Part shown: one piece after another, positions 5,207 through 12,643 of the stretch
How positions within the stretch are numbered: the stretch's first letter is position 1
Layout: each line of letters begins with the position of its first letter
Source of the DNA: CAZMOK01 sp964567785
GTDB lineage: Bacteria > Bacteroidota > Bacteroidia > Bacteroidales > JAGOPY01
Assembly: GCA_964567785.1 (NCBI GenBank)
Contig: CAZMOK010000038.1
Location: 1-26,631 of the forward strand
Direction: 5' to 3'
DNA length: 26,631 bases
The notes under the pieces: generated by a model
Database searches by the model: none
What the model was told of the DNA's origin: nothing
Seen by the model: only the letters and a program-made list of their open reading frames with translations
Made by a program: the position numbers and the translations under genes

Positions 5207-5240
5207 CAAATGTAACTTCCTTTAATTAAATATCAATCAA
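5207..5240 (-). promoter_or_regulatory. Promoter of the tRNA array-slipin-rtcB unit
   Basis: On the minus strand TACATTTG (5214-5207) matches the Bacteroidota -7 consensus TAnnTTTG exactly. ATTG (5237-5234), 19 bases upstream, resembles the -33 TTTG with one mismatch. It points into the leader ORF and terminator. Confidence 0.5.
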
Positions 5241-5287
5241 TGAATTCTGCCATTTTTTTTGACAGCCGGGGCAAAAATCCGCACAGG

Positions 5288-5331
5288 GTGCGTAATCTTT
5301 TTGCGTAACCGGAAAAAAAATTCTATTTTTA
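5288..5331 (+). promoter_or_regulatory. WYL gene promoter with overlapping repeat
   Basis: TTTG (5300-5303) and TATTTTTA (5324-5331) are 20 bases apart, a good -33/-7 pair for Bacteroidota, 16 bases before the WYL start. GTGCGTAA and TTGCGTAAC form a direct repeat (5288-5309) over the -33 element and share a 9-mer with the inverted repeat at 4722-4744. Autoregulation by the WYL protein is a reasonable inference. Confidence 0.45.
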
Positions 5332-5346
5332 ATAAAAAGTCTGTTT

Positions 5347-6360
5347 ATGCCCGTTAACCGAAATGCCCTGGTCCGTTACAAGACCATTGACCAATGCCTG
5401 CAGAACCGCTACAGGCAGTGGACACTGGACGACCTGATAGAAGCCTGTTCGGAAGCCCTCTATGAATATGAAGGTATCATGAAAGGGATCAGCAGGCGCA
5501 CCGTGCAGCTCGACATCCAGATGATGCGGAGCGACAAGCTGGGCTACAACGCGCCCATTGTAGTGTATGACAATAAATACTACACTTACGAGGATCCAAA
5601 TTACAGTATTACCAATATACCGCTCACAGAAAAAGACCTTGGCAAGATGTCGGAAGCCGTCGAGTTCATGAAGCAGTTCAAAGGGTTTTCTCATTTCAGG
5701 GAGCTTGACGGAATGATACAGAAACTGGAGGACCATGTATATTCCCAAAAGAGAAAGCAGCATCCCGTCATCGATTTTGAAAAGAACGAAGACCTGAAAG
5801 GCCTGGAATTTCTGGAAACATTGTACCAGTCGATCATTCAACAGCAACCGGTAAAGATCACCTACCAGTCGTTCAAAGCCCGGACGCCCAGATCGTTCAA
5901 TTTCCATCCTTACCTTTTGAAGGAATTCAGGAACAGGTGGTTCCTGGTAGGGGTAAAAAAAGAGGATGAACCTGTATTGACGCTGGCCCTTGACCGGATC
6001 GTGGATACCCGGCCTGCAAACATCCCGTTTGTTCCGGGAGACAACTTTGATCCTGAAGAGTACTTCAGTGACGTGATCGGGGTTACGGTGAACCCGGGGC
6101 AGAAGCCGGAAAAAGTCAGGCTTTTTGTAACCCATAAACATGCACAGTATGTCATAACCAAACCGTTGCATCACAGCCAGAAAGTTATATCGAAAGACAA
6201 CAACGGTATAACCCTTGAGATCGAGGTACAGATCAATTTTGAACTCGAGAAGGAGATCCTGGGCCTTGGGGATGGGGTTGTGGTGCTGGCTCCGCAGAGG
6301 CTGAAAAGAAATATCACCGGCAGGCTGAAGAAGGCGCTGTCTCGTTACTCTGCCCCTTAG
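5347..6360 (+). CDS. WYL-domain transcriptional regulator
   Basis: A 337-residue DeoR-like regulator. The N-terminal winged helix-turn-helix covers about 8-80, with the recognition region GISRRTVQLDIQMMRSDKLG followed by the wing NAPIVVYDNKYYTY. The WYL domain lies at about 155-225, with the signature present as RWFLVG and preceded by FHPYLLKEF; the C-terminal WCX domain follows (VIGVTVNPG to the end). WYL domains are Sm-like ligand sensors, thought to bind nucleic acid or nucleotides, and control many stress and defence loci. It is divergent from the leader-tRNA-slipin-rtcB unit, separated by about 145 bases holding both promoters, so it is the obvious regulator of that unit; activator or repressor cannot be told. 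The start is fixed by the promoter at 5300-5331. Confidence 0.9.
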   Translation: MPVNRNALVRYKTIDQCLQNRYRQWTLDDLIEACSEALYEYEGIMKGISRRTVQLDIQMMRSDKLGYNAPIVVYDNKYYTYEDPNYSITNIPLTEKDLGKMSEAVEFMKQFKGFSHFRELDGMIQKLEDHVYSQKRKQHPVIDFEKNEDLKGLEFLETLYQSIIQQQPVKITYQSFKARTPRSFNFHPYLLKEFRNRWFLVGVKKEDEPVLTLALDRIVDTRPANIPFVPGDNFDPEEYFSDVIGVTVNPGQKPEKVRLFVTHKHAQYVITKPLHHSQKVISKDNNGITLEIEVQINFELEKEILGLGDGVVVLAPQRLKRNITGRLKKALSRYSAP

Positions 6361-6363
6361 CGG

Positions 6364-6438
6364 GCTTTGCGTGGAATAAAAAAACTTCAAAAATTCTTAT
6401 CCAACATCCTTGTTTGTTTCACGCAAAGGGCGCAAAGC
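6364..6438. repeat. Inverted CGCAAAG repeat downstream of the WYL gene
   Basis: GCTTTGCGTG (6364-6373) is mirrored by CACGCAAAG (6420-6428), and a second unit CGCAAAGC follows (6431-6438). Such CGCAAAG words are common intergenic repeats in Bacteroidota. It may act as a transcript end or mark the module boundary. Nothing else definite is seen in 6361-6624. Confidence 0.4.
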
Positions 6439-6624
6439 ACCTTGCAAAGAGCGTCATGTGTTGTTGGACCCTTAAATCAACTTTAGGCATTTATCGGTTT
6501 CAGGATCGAAAATACCTGTCATTTTTACAAAAAAAATCAGGGAAAAGAGCCAGTCCGTGAACAATCAGCCAAATTCAATGTTTACGGGAGGTCATTATTA
6601 GAAGTGCCATTTAAAATATCAGGA

Positions 6625-7215
6625 ATGAAAAAATTTACCTTTTTAACGTCATTGTTATTGATGTTCATCTCTTCTTCAGGACAGTCATACACTTTCGAAG
6701 ATTTTGTGGGAACCTGGAGCGGCACTATCAGCGGCCAAGACGATTTTGGCCCTTACACAGACCCAATGACCATGATCATTGAAGAGGATGGCTTTTACAC
6801 AGAAACATCAAACCGCCTTATGCCACCACTCTATCCAAACACTCAGCAATCTGAATTTCAGGAGGAAACTAATCGTTATCATTGGTGGTACCTTGACCTT
6901 GTATATGCAGGCCAGTATTTCTATCAACATTTCTTTTACGAAGTGGTGTACTTTCAGAATGACACCCTGGAAATGCACTACAATTTCTGGGACGATCCCG
7001 AGCCACATCCGGAAGCAGGTACCATTTTCCTCGTGAGGGATACCTTTACAAACATTGAGGATGAGCCTTTGGCCGATTACAACCCGGAAAGGAAGCTGGT
7101 AAGAGTTTATGACATTTTCGGCCGTGAGGTCCATAAGGACACGAAAGAAACTGTACTTATTTATCAGTATGATGACGGAACAGTGGAGAAGAAATACATT
7201 GTGGGAGACAGATAA
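6625..7215 (+). CDS. Putative secreted protein, T9SS-like C-terminus
   Basis: About 196 residues from ATG 6625 (MKKFTFLTSLLLMF), preferred over the upstream ATG at 6604 because it begins a clean signal peptide that ends near SSSGQS. The mature part starts with FEDFVGTWSGTISG, which resembles the first strand of lipocalin-like folds, followed by an aromatic-rich region. The C-terminal 45 residues (RKLVRVYDIFGREV, then a stretch ending DDGTVEKKYIVGD) resemble the short Bacteroidota tails related to T9SS sorting domains, although the typical NP start is degenerate (YNPERK). This suggests export to the cell surface or medium. No enzymatic motif is visible. It is convergent with the DJ-1-like gene and shares a terminator with it. 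Confidence 0.7.
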   Translation: MKKFTFLTSLLLMFISSSGQSYTFEDFVGTWSGTISGQDDFGPYTDPMTMIIEEDGFYTETSNRLMPPLYPNTQQSEFQEETNRYHWWYLDLVYAGQYFYQHFFYEVVYFQNDTLEMHYNFWDDPEPHPEAGTIFLVRDTFTNIEDEPLADYNPERKLVRVYDIFGREVHKDTKETVLIYQYDDGTVEKKYIVGDR

Positions 7216-7244
7216 GAGCCACCTCTATAAAAAACATTAGAAAA

Positions 7245-7268
7245 GGACGTTTCTCTTAAGAAGCGTCC
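7245..7268. terminator. Bidirectional terminator between convergent genes
   Basis: A ten-pair hairpin (GGACG/CGTCC extended by TTTCT/AGAAG, one G-U) has loop CTTA, with A-rich sequence before it and a T-rich stretch after it. It sits between the stops at 7215 and 7285 and can serve both strands. Confidence 0.75.
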
Positions 7269-7284
7269 CTTAAAATATTTTGTT

Positions 7285-8064
7285 TTACTTTTCCAGTAAC
7301 TTCACTAATTCCTTTCCTAATGATGATGCCGACTGCGGGTTCTGCCCGGTAATAAGCCTATCACTCACCTGTACATTGTCGGTCCAGTTTTCAGAAGCGA
7401 TGAATTCAGCTCCTCTTTCTTCAAGGGCATCCTGAAGGAGAAAGGGCACCACCTCTGTAAGTTCCACAGCCTCCTCCTCAGCATTGGTAAAAGAGGTGAC
7501 CGTTTTTCCGTCAACGAGGTAACTTCCGTCCGAAAGGCGGATATTTACAAGCGCCGCAGGCCCGTGGCAAACAGCAGTCACGTACCCCCCATTGTCATAA
7601 ATGGCTGCAGCAAGGTCAGCAATTTCTTTATTCTCAGGAAAATCCCACATGGTACCATGCCCTCCTACAAAATGGATGGCATCGTACTGAGCCGGATCAA
7701 TTTTACCCGGTGACGGGGCATTTTCAAGCGCCTGCTGAATTTCAGAACTTTCCCAGAATTCCTTGTTGATAGGGTCGTCAAGCTTGAAGCCGTCAACCGG
7801 CGGCATGCCTCCTTCAATTGTGACAAAATCAACCTGTATCCCGTTTCCGGTAAGTTCCTTCCAGGGATGCGAGGCCTCCGAGAGGTAAAAGCCGGTCTCT
7901 TCTCCGGTGTCGCCCAGTTCGGAATGGCTGGTCAAAACAAAGAGCACTTTTGGAGAAAGATCTTTTGATCCGGTATTTTCAGAAGCGGACGGATTTTGTG
8001 ATTGGTTGCAGGATACGATCAACGTACCCATCACGATAAGAATGAGGGGTAAACTAAATTTCAT
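7285..8064 (-). CDS. DJ-1/PfpI-family (Hsp31-like) lipoprotein
   Basis: A class I glutamine amidotransferase-like protein of the DJ-1/PfpI superfamily, about 259 residues from the ATG at 8064 (MKFSLPLILIVMG). That start gives a lipoprotein signal with lipobox IVSC; the longer frame to 8100 puts charged residues before the signal. Family marks are VLFVLTSHSELGDTGEETGF with the conserved Glu, the motif HFVGGHGTMWDFPEN, and the nucleophile elbow AVCHGPAAL. The arrangement matches Hsp31-type glyoxalase III/chaperone proteins, which remove methylglyoxal adducts or hold damaged proteins. A lipid-anchored form would act in the periplasm. No operon partner is clear; the next minus-strand gene starts well upstream. 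The precise substrate is unknown. Confidence 0.85.
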   Translation of the reverse strand: MKFSLPLILIVMGTLIVSCNQSQNPSASENTGSKDLSPKVLFVLTSHSELGDTGEETGFYLSEASHPWKELTGNGIQVDFVTIEGGMPPVDGFKLDDPINKEFWESSEIQQALENAPSPGKIDPAQYDAIHFVGGHGTMWDFPENKEIADLAAAIYDNGGYVTAVCHGPAALVNIRLSDGSYLVDGKTVTSFTNAEEEAVELTEVVPFLLQDALEERGAEFIASENWTDNVQVSDRLITGQNPQSASSLGKELVKLLEK

Positions 8065-8177
8065 TGTTTTCAATTTTATGGAAAGTTGTTTTGTTAACAA
8101 ACGGGGAATCAGTGAAGGTTGTTCAAATCACAGTGCCTTTATCTAAAAGACTTAAGGCTCTTGAGGAAAGTGTATCC

Positions 8178-9236
8178 TCAATTGATTACGATAACCTTTC
8201 CGCCGGAGAGACCTTTGCTATTTTCTGTTATCACGATGAGATAAATTCCTGGGCTTATGCCTTGCAACAAAATTTCCTGCCTGTCAAGGCCTTTTGGCAT
8301 GACCTGATGAACAACCGTTTCCCCGGCGATGCTTATTAACTTAAGGTCACGCATACCGGAACCTTCACTGTCAAATACTGTTATTTTTCCCCTCGCCGGG
8401 TTCGGGAAGATCGTTAATTCACCTCCATTGATCTCCTGCACCCCTGCCGGACCGGCATCAATCTGGTAGATAGTTTCGTTATTCCATGAAATGACCCATA
8501 GCCGGTGCCCGTCGAAAGCCATTCCCCTGGGGTTGTATGCAGGGGCTGGAAATGAATTCATATTTAATCCGTCGACCGGGTCGATCTGGTAGATCGCCCA
8601 CTCTTCATAATTATCTGACCAGAGGTATTTGCCATCCCAGGTCACCCCAACTGATTTCTCCCCCGGAGCAGGCACTGAATGAATGATCTCCCCCGTTTCC
8701 CTGTCCAGTTTGTCAAGTGAATTGGTGTTGAACTCATTTGCCCAGATGTACTGGCCGTCGTAGGTGATGCCATGGGGCCAGGGTTCTTCGAGTGGGTATG
8801 AAAAAGACTCTATTATTGCGCCATCCTCCGGATCAAGTGTAAATATCTTGCTCCCATAGCCGTTGGATGATTCCCATCCACAAGCCAGCAGGTAGGTCCC
8901 GTCCCAGGCAAGGCCCTCGCAATACTCAAATTCATCAGGATAGGGAAAACTTGAAAGAACTGAACCGTCGTCAGGGCTCAATCTGTATATTGTTTTTGTG
9001 ATCAGGTCGGAAGTCCACAATGCCGAGCCGTCCCAGGTAAGGGCATTGCATTTACCGCCGGGTGTGGGAACTGTATGCAATACATCACCGGTATCAGCAA
9101 AGTGAGTGTACCCCCTTTGCAAAGTATTTTGCACCACGGGATACTTCTCAGACACCCCGTTCGCATCCCGGTCAGTTTGTGCCATTGCTAATAAAGAGAG
9201 TAGCAACAGGCCGGTCAATAACAGAAACTTTTTCAT
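8178..9236 (-). CDS. Secreted beta-propeller protein with T9SS sorting domain
   Basis: A 352-residue exported protein. The signal peptide MKKFLLLTGLLLLSLLAMAQ is followed by at least five repeats of about 45 residues with the core L/V-T/A-W/Y-D-G-x-x-L-W and ending in a D-x-x-D/T-G turn (for example LTWDGSALWTSD, VTWDGKYLWSDN, MAFDGHRLWVIS), typical of a five- or six-bladed beta-propeller related to SMP-30/NHL proteins. The last 75 or so residues are a T9SS type A sorting domain: LTIFPNPARGKITV, then GISPGIYLIVI and a final basic-hydrophobic strand (KVIVIN). It is therefore likely secreted or surface-attached through the Por system. No catalytic residues can be assigned; ligand binding or adhesion is possible. 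Confidence 0.85.
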   Translation of the reverse strand: MKKFLLLTGLLLLSLLAMAQTDRDANGVSEKYPVVQNTLQRGYTHFADTGDVLHTVPTPGGKCNALTWDGSALWTSDLITKTIYRLSPDDGSVLSSFPYPDEFEYCEGLAWDGTYLLACGWESSNGYGSKIFTLDPEDGAIIESFSYPLEEPWPHGITYDGQYIWANEFNTNSLDKLDRETGEIIHSVPAPGEKSVGVTWDGKYLWSDNYEEWAIYQIDPVDGLNMNSFPAPAYNPRGMAFDGHRLWVISWNNETIYQIDAGPAGVQEINGGELTIFPNPARGKITVFDSEGSGMRDLKLISIAGETVVHQVMPKGLDRQEILLQGISPGIYLIVITENSKGLSGGKVIVIN

Positions 9237-9429
9237 AACGGAGGGATTTTCCAGGTAAGCAAAAAAGTGAATTACATATCTTACTAAGTTATATAAGAAC
9301 AGCTAAAAAGTCAAGTGTGGGACCAGTTACCGTTTCACAACAAATAATTCCGTTGAAAAACATTCACTCAACAGCTTTGTTTAACTCATGATCAGAAGTT
9401 CCAAATCTCTGATGGTAAAAGGAGACAAA

Positions 9430-10293
9430 ATGAAATTGAATGATGGAAAGGTATATGACCCCGGGCATGAATTCGCATGCAAGATAATCGGGCTGAACAA
9501 CAGCCTGAGCAACAAAGTGCCTGCATTGAAGGAAACCCAGCGCTGGGCGAGGGAGATGGTGAACCTGCTCTTTCCGATAAAAGAGAACAGGACGCTCACG
9601 GATGCAGAACTTGAATTGCGGCTGATCTCCCTGAAGAAACGTTTCAGTGAACTGCTCGACCCTCTGGATAGCTCGCTCAGGTACCCGAAACAGGAAACTG
9701 TAACCCGGTTTTTCAAGGAAATACCGGATGTTTATGACGAGTTGCTTGATGACGCCCGGTTTTTCGTGAATTGTGATCCTGCCGCCGAGAGTTTCGAAGA
9801 AGTGATCCTCACGTATCCGGGTTTCCTGGCGCTTATTATATACCGGCTGGCGCATATCTTATACAAACTGGAAGTGCCTGTATTGCCCAGGGTGATGACT
9901 GAATATGCACATACGAAAACAGGAATCGATATACACCCGGGTGCCGAAATAGGGAAGAACTGCTTTATTGACCACGGTACGGGCATAGTGATAGGAGAAA
10001 CAGCTGTTGTAGGCAACAATGTCAAAATATACCAGGGTGTTACCCTCGGGGCTCTTTATGTTGAAAAGGAACTTGCCGACACAAAGCGCCACCCTACCAT
10101 AGAAGACAATGTCATTTTATATTCCGGTTGCACGATACTTGGCGGGCAGACAACAGTTGGCAGGGATACCATAATCGGGGGTAACGTCTGGATTACGAAA
10201 AGCGTAGGCCCGGGCCGTATCGTTTACCACGACAATAAGATCAAAGTAAGGGACAAAGAGACAAAGGCAAACCCGGTAAATTTTATCATCTAA
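9430..10293 (+). CDS. cysE: Serine O-acetyltransferase
   Basis: Acetylates L-serine with acetyl-CoA to O-acetylserine, the first step of cysteine synthesis. The C-terminal left-handed beta-helix shows hexapeptide repeats: TGIDIHPGAEIG, DHGTGIVIGETAVVG, YQGVTLGA and HPTIEDNVILYSGCTILG. Both catalytic histidines (in DIHPGA and IDHGTG) are visible. The N-terminal helical region (about 1-160) is longer than in minimal forms, as in the EpsC-like group. I chose the ATG at 9430 because AAAGGAG lies at ideal distance before it; the open frame begins at 9388 (MIRSSKSL), which remains possible. The gene is followed after 17 bases by cysteine synthase, so the two steps are encoded together. Confidence 0.92.
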   Translation: MKLNDGKVYDPGHEFACKIIGLNNSLSNKVPALKETQRWAREMVNLLFPIKENRTLTDAELELRLISLKKRFSELLDPLDSSLRYPKQETVTRFFKEIPDVYDELLDDARFFVNCDPAAESFEEVILTYPGFLALIIYRLAHILYKLEVPVLPRVMTEYAHTKTGIDIHPGAEIGKNCFIDHGTGIVIGETAVVGNNVKIYQGVTLGALYVEKELADTKRHPTIEDNVILYSGCTILGGQTTVGRDTIIGGNVWITKSVGPGRIVYHDNKIKVRDKETKANPVNFII

Positions 10294-10310
10294 CATCTAA
10301 TTTCTAAGAT

Positions 10311-11225
10311 ATGAAGGCGGAAAATATTTTAAAAACAGTAGGTGGCACACCACACGTTCGGATCAATCACCTTTATCCACGTGAATACGAAGTATGGATG
10401 AAGCTCGAAAGGGCCAATCCGGGGGGTAGCATCAAGGACCGCATTGCCCTTGCGATGATTGAGGATGCAGAAAAAGCCGGGGTATTGAAAGAAGGTTCTG
10501 TCATTATTGAACCCACGAGCGGAAATACCGGTATCGGGCTCGCCATGGTGGCTGCAGTGAAAAAATACAGGTTGATCCTGGTAATGCCGGAATCGATGTC
10601 GCTGGAGCGTCGCAGGATCATGACGGCCTATGGCGCTGAACTGGAACTCACCCCTAAAACAGAAGGCATGAAAGGGGCCATTGCCAGGGCAAATGAACTG
10701 GCCGCGTCCATTCCAGGTGCATGGATACCTATGCAGTTCGAGAACCCGTCCAATCCTGATATCCATTACCGGGCCACATCTGAAGAGATCCTTGCCGACT
10801 TCCCCGAAGGTTTTGACTACCTCATAACAGGGGTGGGTACGGGAGGCCACATCAGCGGCGTTGGAAAATACCTGAAGGAAAAATTCCCTGCTGTTAAAGT
10901 TTATGCCGTGGAACCTGAACTTTCACCTGTCATCAGCGGAGGTGAACCCGGCCCCCACCCTATCCAGGGTATCGGTGCAGGCTTTATCCCCAAAAACCTT
11001 TACACGCAGTATCTCGACGGAACCATACAGGTAAGCAAGGAAGAAGCGTTTGAATTCACGCGGCGGCTCGTGGCCGAAGAAGGTATCCTGGCAGGTATTT
11101 CAACTGGTGCGTCTTTGGCTGCCGTTAACAAGAAGATCTACGAAATTGACCCCGGTGCCCGGATACTCACTTTCAATTATGATACCGGTGAGAGATATTT
11201 TTCTGTTGATGAACTTTATCCCTGA
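10311..11225 (+). CDS. cysK: Cysteine synthase (O-acetylserine sulfhydrylase)
   Basis: A PLP enzyme that replaces the acetyl group of O-acetylserine with sulfide to give cysteine. The 304-residue length is usual for CysK/CysM. Motifs: PGGSIKDRIA near residue 40 with the PLP lysine, the substrate loop EPTSGNTGIGLA, the phosphate-binding GVGTGGHISG (about 178), and GISTGAS near 267. The cysE stop is 17 bases upstream, so they are co-transcribed. CysK and CysM types are hard to separate from sequence alone; the PTSGNTG loop fits either. No cysteine-responsive regulatory element is evident in the short spacer. Confidence 0.93.
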   Translation: MKAENILKTVGGTPHVRINHLYPREYEVWMKLERANPGGSIKDRIALAMIEDAEKAGVLKEGSVIIEPTSGNTGIGLAMVAAVKKYRLILVMPESMSLERRRIMTAYGAELELTPKTEGMKGAIARANELAASIPGAWIPMQFENPSNPDIHYRATSEEILADFPEGFDYLITGVGTGGHISGVGKYLKEKFPAVKVYAVEPELSPVISGGEPGPHPIQGIGAGFIPKNLYTQYLDGTIQVSKEEAFEFTRRLVAEEGILAGISTGASLAAVNKKIYEIDPGARILTFNYDTGERYFSVDELYP

Positions 11226-11372
11226 ACAGGAAAGCATACTGATAAATACTACCTCCTGTAATTTGCTCCTTCGGAGAGTTTACACCAATACAGGTTCATT
11301 ACTTTAGCTGAACTATCTCAGCAAAACCTAATTACAGGGAAAAATCATAAAATCCTTCTACCTTTACGGTAA

Positions 11373-12557
11373 ATGGAGAGCAAGCCAAAATCCATACTTT
11401 ACCAGCGCAACCTGCATATTATTTTCTCGATCACCCTTATTGCGGTGATGGGGGTTACCTCCATCACACCCGTTTTTCCGCTGGTAAAGGATGTATTTGA
11501 TATCAATGCCCGGCAGGTAGGGCTACTGATCACCATGTTCACCCTGCCAGGGGTCCTTCTTTCGCCCGTACTGGGTGTGTTGGCTGACAGGTACAGCCGT
11601 AAAAAGATACTGGTGCCTTCATTGTTCCTTTTCGCCATAGCAGGGGCACTCTGCGGCTTCACCCGCGATTTCGGATGGCTTATCTTCTTCCGGTTCCTGC
11701 AGGGCACCGGTGCAGCAGCCATAGGGGCCCTGAACTTAACCCTTATCGGCGACATTTATACGGGTAAAGAAAGGGCCACAGCGATGGGTTACAACGCCAG
11801 CGTACTGAGCGTTGGCACAGCGCTATATCCCGCAATCGGCGGCGGCCTTGCAACCCTGGCATGGTATTATCCGTTCTTCCTTCCTATTCTGGCACTTCCG
11901 GTAGGTCTGATCGTGATCTTCAGCCTGGATAATCCCGAACCGACAAACAACAGGTCGCTTAAGGACTATCTGAAAGTTGTAATAACTTCCTTCAGGAACA
12001 GGAATGTGATAGGGCTTTTCATCCTGAGCTTTCTGACTTTTGTCCTGCTCTATGGTTCTTTCGTCAGTTATTTCCCGCTTTTCCTCGACGAAAAATTCAG
12101 CGCAAAACCTTATGAAATAGGCCTTATCCTATCCTTTGCCTCGGTTGCTACCGCGATAGTCTCAACACAGCTTGGCAATCTTTCGTCTCTGTTCTCTTAC
12201 CACAAGTTGCTGATAATGGTGAACGGGATCTACATCCTGTCGATGATCATCATCCCCTTCACCGACAATCAGTGGTGGATGTTGCTTCCTTCGGGTCTTT
12301 TTGGGATGGCGCAGGGGATCAATATACCGGCTGTACAGAACTTGCTGGCAGGGAGCGCACCGCTCGAATACCGGGCAGCTTTTCTTTCAGCCAACGGAAC
12401 CGTTTTACGCCTGGGCCAGACCCTGGGGCCGGTGATCTTAGGCGCTGTTTACACAGGGATAGGCATGGATGCCACTTTCTATGCCGGGGCCCTGATCGCC
12501 TTGTTCATGGGGGTCATTGTGGCGTTGATGTTATCAAAGGAGATAGGGAGGAGGTGA
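11373..12557 (+). CDS. MFS transporter
   Basis: A 394-residue major facilitator with 12 predicted membrane segments. The first helix begins near residue 13 (IIFSITLIAVMGVTSITPVF). The MFS motif A after TM2 is clear (GVLADRYSRKKIL), and TM4-5 carry RFLQGTGAAAIGALN, typical of drug:H+ antiporters of the DHA1 group. The substrate is unknown; export of drugs or metabolites is the usual role of this group. A TAccTTTa box lies just upstream (around 11362), one mismatch from the -7 consensus, so it probably has its own promoter. It is convergent with the desaturase gene; a repeat element separates them. Confidence 0.88.
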   Translation: MESKPKSILYQRNLHIIFSITLIAVMGVTSITPVFPLVKDVFDINARQVGLLITMFTLPGVLLSPVLGVLADRYSRKKILVPSLFLFAIAGALCGFTRDFGWLIFFRFLQGTGAAAIGALNLTLIGDIYTGKERATAMGYNASVLSVGTALYPAIGGGLATLAWYYPFFLPILALPVGLIVIFSLDNPEPTNNRSLKDYLKVVITSFRNRNVIGLFILSFLTFVLLYGSFVSYFPLFLDEKFSAKPYEIGLILSFASVATAIVSTQLGNLSSLFSYHKLLIMVNGIYILSMIIIPFTDNQWWMLLPSGLFGMAQGINIPAVQNLLAGSAPLEYRAAFLSANGTVLRLGQTLGPVILGAVYTGIGMDATFYAGALIALFMGVIVALMLSKEIGRR

Positions 12558-12643
12558 TGGCACGATGTAGGAGATTGAACGATTGCACGATATTCGAAGT
12601 AATTCGCAAATCTTCTACGTCGCGCAATCGGCAATCTCAAGGA
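12558..12643. repeat. Intergenic repeat, copy 1 (palindromic)
   Basis: GATTGAACGATTGCACGA (12573-12590) is followed by CTACGTCGCGCAATCGGCAA (from 12615), whose second half is close to its reverse complement. The whole spacer between the convergent MFS and desaturase genes can thus fold as a hairpin. Related copies are at 19009-19050, 20689-20720 and 26616-26631. Confidence 0.6.

Noticed and set aside
5329..6390. Minus-strand open frame opposite the WYL gene
   Set aside because: The opposite strand encodes a full HTH-WYL-WCX protein with a good promoter; this frame has no recognisable domain and lies across the shared promoter region.
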